A stretch of DNA of 64,000 nucleotides from Halosegnis marinus (GTDB taxonomy: Archaea; Halobacteriota; Halobacteria; Halobacteriales; Haloarculaceae), in NCBI RefSeq assembly GCF_029338355.1, contig NZ_CP119802.1:2480001-2544000 (forward strand), in the 5' to 3' direction. Shown here one piece after another: positions 61,361 through 64,000 of the stretch. The notes below the pieces were generated by a model. That model worked only from the letters and a program-made list of their open reading frames with translations. It did not search any database and had not been told where the DNA came from. Made by a program: the position numbers and the translations under genes. Positions within the stretch are counted from its first letter, which is position 1. Each line of letters starts with the position of its first letter.

Positions 61361-61468
61361 TTTATGAGCAATGACGGGGCCAGCCGCCGGGTGACCTGAC
61401 GAGTCGCCCGCGGCGCCCGAGGCGGGAGCGCGACGACGCGCCGCGAGAGGGGAGTCGCCTGTCCGCTA
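61361..61468 (-). repeat. Stop-codon-linked repeat element, copy 3
   Basis: Read on the minus strand, TAGCGGACAGGCGA begins at the TAG stop of the Dna2-like gene (61466-61468). GTCGCGCTCCCG follows at an offset of 31 nt as in copy 1, and GTCAGGTCACCCGGCGGCTG as in copy 2, so this copy links the other two. A perfect hairpin, CGGACCCG CGGA CGGGTCCG (61323-61342), lies just beyond it. A plus-strand TATA-like CTTTATGAG (61360-61368) could drive an RNA through the element in the opposite sense. No protein gene is seen in 61275-61465. Confidence 0.55.
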
Positions 61469-64000
61469 CGCGTCCGCCCAGCGGAGCAGCCGAGCGTAGA
61501 ACGGGTCGGAGCCGAGCGCCTCGCGGTCGCCGACCAGCGCGAGCGCCTTCTTCGCGCGCGTCAGGGCGACGTTCATCCGCCGGTGGTCCTCGAAGATGGG
61601 GCCGTCGAGGCCGCCGGTCGCGACGAACGACACCACGACGACCTCCTTCGCGGAGCCCTGGAAGCGGTCGACCGTATCGACGGTCGTTTCGGGCAGCCGC
61701 TTCGATATCTCCGCGACCTGCGCGCGGAACGGCGCGATGACCCCGACCTCGTCGCGGGGGACACCCGCGGCGACGTACGCCTCGACGACGTCCGCGACCC
61801 GGTCCGCCTCGGCGGGGTTGGTGTTCCCCCGCTGGCTCCCGTCGGGGTCGACGAAGTTCACCGCGTCGCGGAGGTCCGCGGGGAGGTCGGCGGTCTCGAC
61901 GCCGAGGTCAGCGAGCGACTGGCCCGCGACTTCCGGCGTCGCGGGCCGGAGAGCGCCGTCGTAGAACTCCCGCGAGGAGAACCACTGGACGCGCTGGCAC
62001 ATCCGGTACTGCCGGTCGAGCAGGACGCCGGCGTCCGGGTGTTCCTCGATGAGCCGCTCGAACAGCGAGGTCGAGAGGTCGTTCTCCGCGCGGACGACGG
62101 GCGGCAGTTGCTGGTGGTCGCCCACGAGCACGAACCGGTCCGCGAGGTTCGCGGCCGCGAGCGTCCCCGGCTCGGTCAGCTGACCGGCCTCGTCCACGAC
62201 GGCGACGTCGAACTCCTGTGACCGGAGCGCCCGGCCGCCGCAGGAAGCCGTCGTCGCCGCCACCACCCGCGCGTCCGCGAGCGTCGCCGTCACCTCGGCC
62301 GGCTCGCCCGCGGTTTCCAGCCGGTACTCCTGCATGTCGGCGCGCACGCCCGACTCCGTGCCGACGCGCACGACGTCGTCGAACCCCTGCTCCTCCAGCG
62401 CCTCGACGGCGTTGTCCACGGCGCGGTTCGTGAACGCCGACAGGAGAACGCGTTCGCCGTCCGCCACCAGCGCGCGGACCGTCCGCGCGAGGGTGTACGT
62501 CTTCCCCGTCCCCGGCGGGCCGTGGACGAGCGCGAAGTCGTCGGCCCGGACGGCGCGGTTGACGGCGGCGTTCTGCGCGTCGTTGTTGTCGATGTAGGCC
62601 CGCTCCCGCCCGGAGAAACCGGGGGACCGGCGACCGAACAGCGCGTCCTTCCGGTCGGGGTCGCCCTTCAGGACGGCGTCGTGGAGCGCCGCGAGCTGGC
62701 GCGAGACGTTCAGCTCCGAGGGGTACACGTCCAGCCGCCGGAGGTCGAGCGGCTCGTCGGTCGTCACCACGACCTCGTCGTCCAGGCGGCGGATGCGCGC
62801 GAGCTCCGCGGTGCCCCGCGTCGGGTGCCCGTCGCTCGCGAGCGCCACGTCGCCCTCGCGGAGCTTCGAGACGGCCTCCGACGTCCGGGTCGCGCGCAGT
62901 TCCCACGAGCCGTCGGGGAGTTCACGCCGGCCCGCCGGGTCGAGGCCTATCAGCGCGCGGTCGTCGTCGGCCCGTTCCTCCGCGGTCTGCTCCCAGAGCT
63001 TCCGGTACTCGGCGTGGACCTCGCGGCGCTCCTCCTCGACGGCGCGGTAGAACCGCTCGAAGTACGCGCGCTCCTCCTCGGGGACCGGCGTGCCGATCTG
63101 CCCGGCCTTCGACTCCTGGTTCAGCCGGCCGGAGACCACCATACAGGTGTCCTGCTCGAAGCAGTACTCGCAGACGGCATCGGCCTCGTAGCCGGTCGGC
63201 ACGTCGAAGTCGTGCTCCATCGCGGCGATCTCGTTGCGCTGGCGGACGACGTACTTCAGGAGGCCGACGCCCAGCGAGAAGTCCTTGGCCGGCGAGAGGT
63301 CGCCGTTCTCCTCCGTCCGGTCGAGGGCGTTGTTCTTCGTGTAGAGGAGCGTGCCGGTGTCGGGCGCGGCCTCGCCGATTGTCGTCCCGTCGGCGCGTGC
63401 GCCGCGCTCGCCCAGCATCAGGGCGTAGCAGGCCGCCTGTACCTTGTCGTGGAAGCGCGGGTCGCGCTTGAGGTTCTTCCCGGTCTTGAGTTCGACCGGC
63501 GCGCCCCGGCGCACGGCGTCCGCGCGGCCCTTCATGCCGAACGCCTCGGAGACGAGCGTCTGCTCCGAGCGCCATTCGTCGGTTTCCGTGAGCGCCCCCT
63601 GCTGGAGCCACGCCTCTATCGCGCCGGCGTTCTGTCTGACCTCCTCGGCGACGGCGTCGCGCTCCTGGCCAAGCAGGCCGATGTCGAGCGCCGCGGCCTC
63701 GACCTGCTCCTCGACGGCGTCGTCCAGCCCGCGGCCGCGGAGCAGGTCGCCGAACACGTCGTGGACGACGGTCCCGCGGACCACGGGGTAGGCGAGCGGG
63801 AGGGCGGATATCTTGTTCAGGTAGTACATCCGCGGACACTGCACCCACGACCGGATGTCCGTCACGTCCACGAGGAAGTCCGGGTCCACGACGACGAACG
63901 TCTCGCGGCCGGTGGAGTAGGTCGTCTCGCCCCGGAACTCCCGCTCCTCGGGGTCGACGACGAGCAGGTCCATCCCCGGTTCGAGGACGGCGGCCGTCTC
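61466..64000 (-). CDS. Cas4-like nuclease plus Dna2/Nam7-type SF1B helicase, 5' end cut by window
   Basis: At least 844 residues are visible; the frame stays open through the window edge upstream of an internal Met at 63973. The N-terminal nuclease domain carries RSWVQCPRMYYLNKISALPL (Cys ligand), GRADAVRRGAPVELKTGK (D...E-x-K active site) and three later Cys in VCEYCFEQDTC, a Cas4/AddB-type iron-sulfur nuclease. The helicase part has FALVHGPPGTGKTYTLART, VVDEAGQLTEP, DRQYRMCQRVQWF, TVDRFQGSAKEVVVVSF and HRRMNVALTRAKKALALVGD. The fusion order nuclease-helicase is that of Dna2, which processes flaps and DNA ends. Its TAG stop begins repeat copy 3. Confidence 0.9.
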   Translation of the reverse strand, partial: ETAAVLEPGMDLLVVDPEEREFRGETTYSTGRETFVVVDPDFLVDVTDIRSWVQCPRMYYLNKISALPLAYPVVRGTVVHDVFGDLLRGRGLDDAVEEQVEAAALDIGLLGQERDAVAEEVRQNAGAIEAWLQQGALTETDEWRSEQTLVSEAFGMKGRADAVRRGAPVELKTGKNLKRDPRFHDKVQAACYALMLGERGARADGTTIGEAAPDTGTLLYTKNNALDRTEENGDLSPAKDFSLGVGLLKYVVRQRNEIAAMEHDFDVPTGYEADAVCEYCFEQDTCMVVSGRLNQESKAGQIGTPVPEEERAYFERFYRAVEEERREVHAEYRKLWEQTAEERADDDRALIGLDPAGRRELPDGSWELRATRTSEAVSKLREGDVALASDGHPTRGTAELARIRRLDDEVVVTTDEPLDLRRLDVYPSELNVSRQLAALHDAVLKGDPDRKDALFGRRSPGFSGRERAYIDNNDAQNAAVNRAVRADDFALVHGPPGTGKTYTLARTVRALVADGERVLLSAFTNRAVDNAVEALEEQGFDDVVRVGTESGVRADMQEYRLETAGEPAEVTATLADARVVAATTASCGGRALRSQEFDVAVVDEAGQLTEPGTLAAANLADRFVLVGDHQQLPPVVRAENDLSTSLFERLIEEHPDAGVLLDRQYRMCQRVQWFSSREFYDGALRPATPEVAGQSLADLGVETADLPADLRDAVNFVDPDGSQRGNTNPAEADRVADVVEAYVAAGVPRDEVGVIAPFRAQVAEISKRLPETTVDTVDRFQGSAKEVVVVSFVATGGLDGPIFEDHRRMNVALTRAKKALALVGDREALGSDPFYARLLRWADA

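Noticed and set aside
61466-64000. Cas4 of a CRISPR adaptation module
   Set aside because: The Cas4-like domain is fused to an SF1B helicase in Dna2 order and no cas1 or cas2 is present.
1-64000. CRISPR array, prophage, integrase att site or complete insertion sequence
   Set aside because: No regularly spaced repeats, capsid, integrase or transposase genes, and no target-site duplications were seen; tRNA-Thr and tRNA-Leu have no duplicated 3' ends nearby.

Overview
The window is chromosomal DNA of an extremely halophilic archaeon (class Halobacteria). The evidence is the very high GC content, the acidic Asp/Glu-rich proteins, TATA boxes about 25-30 nt before start codons (leaderless transcripts), tRNA genes without an encoded CCA, and many families typical of haloarchaea: SdhCDBA, archaeal GTP cyclohydrolase III, TbsP, DUF63, pelota and the NFACT protein RqcH. 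I cannot name the genus. The region is gene dense. I found no intact insertion sequence, prophage or CRISPR array, and base composition looks even, so most of it reads as core chromosome.

Layout. 1-2.2 kb: a RimK-type ligase fused to a retropepsin-like domain (cut by the window edge), divergent from an M14 succinylglutamate desuccinylase/aspartoacylase homologue. 2.2-5.8 kb: succinate dehydrogenase operon sdhCDBA. 5.9-14.1 kb: XapX protein, GlmU-like sugar nucleotidyltransferase, HSDL2-like short-chain dehydrogenase, small membrane and zinc-finger proteins, an MrfA/YprA-like helicase and an acyl-CoA ligase. 14.1-16.5 kb: a structured leader before a small winged-helix gene, tRNA-Thr, a GNAT acetyltransferase and phosphoglycerate kinase. 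16.5-22.1 kb: a branched-chain amino-acid type ABC importer, livHMGF on one strand and its binding protein convergent to it. 22.2-31.5 kb: GTP cyclohydrolase III with a Yip1 protein, thymidine kinase, a lipoprotein, an FMN reductase, MutY, a class III aminotransferase, an MgtC/DUF4010 protein, an AI-2E family transporter and a PadR regulator.

31.5-39.5 kb: a 0.4 kb gap holding a candidate structured RNA, a 48-aa protein, a DUF1028 protein, a frameshifted small gene, a zinc-ribbon protein, a co-translated CoA-transferase/HMGL-synthase pair, and the one-carbon set glyA-folD-NUDIX. 39.5-44.2 kb: the most unusual locus, a CHAT (caspase-like) protein, then the regulator TbsP, then a fused E1-like/YcaO cyclodehydratase, all on one strand. 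44.2-51.8 kb: a DUF63 protein, inositol monophosphatase-like enzyme, small unknowns, tRNA-Leu, a DUF309 protein, two metallo-beta-lactamase proteins flanking an FAD oxidoreductase, and a hybrid receiver/PAS histidine kinase with no normal start codon. 51.8-64 kb: ribosome-rescue and nucleic-acid genes, namely rqcH, three tandem DUF4013 membrane proteins, pelA, an RNase Z-like hydrolase, an Lhr helicase, and a Cas4-like nuclease/Dna2-type helicase running off the window.

The main items needing a second look are: (1) the CHAT-TbsP-YcaO locus; (2) a three-copy element of about 100 bp that begins at the TAG stop codon of three unrelated genes (36609, 57418, 61468); (3) an RNA at 14191-14280 that can fold into two mutually exclusive hairpins, one followed by a T-run, resembling a transcription attenuator; (4) a promoter-plus-hairpin candidate ncRNA at about 31620-31800; (5) two genes with broken 5' ends (33485 and 51708).
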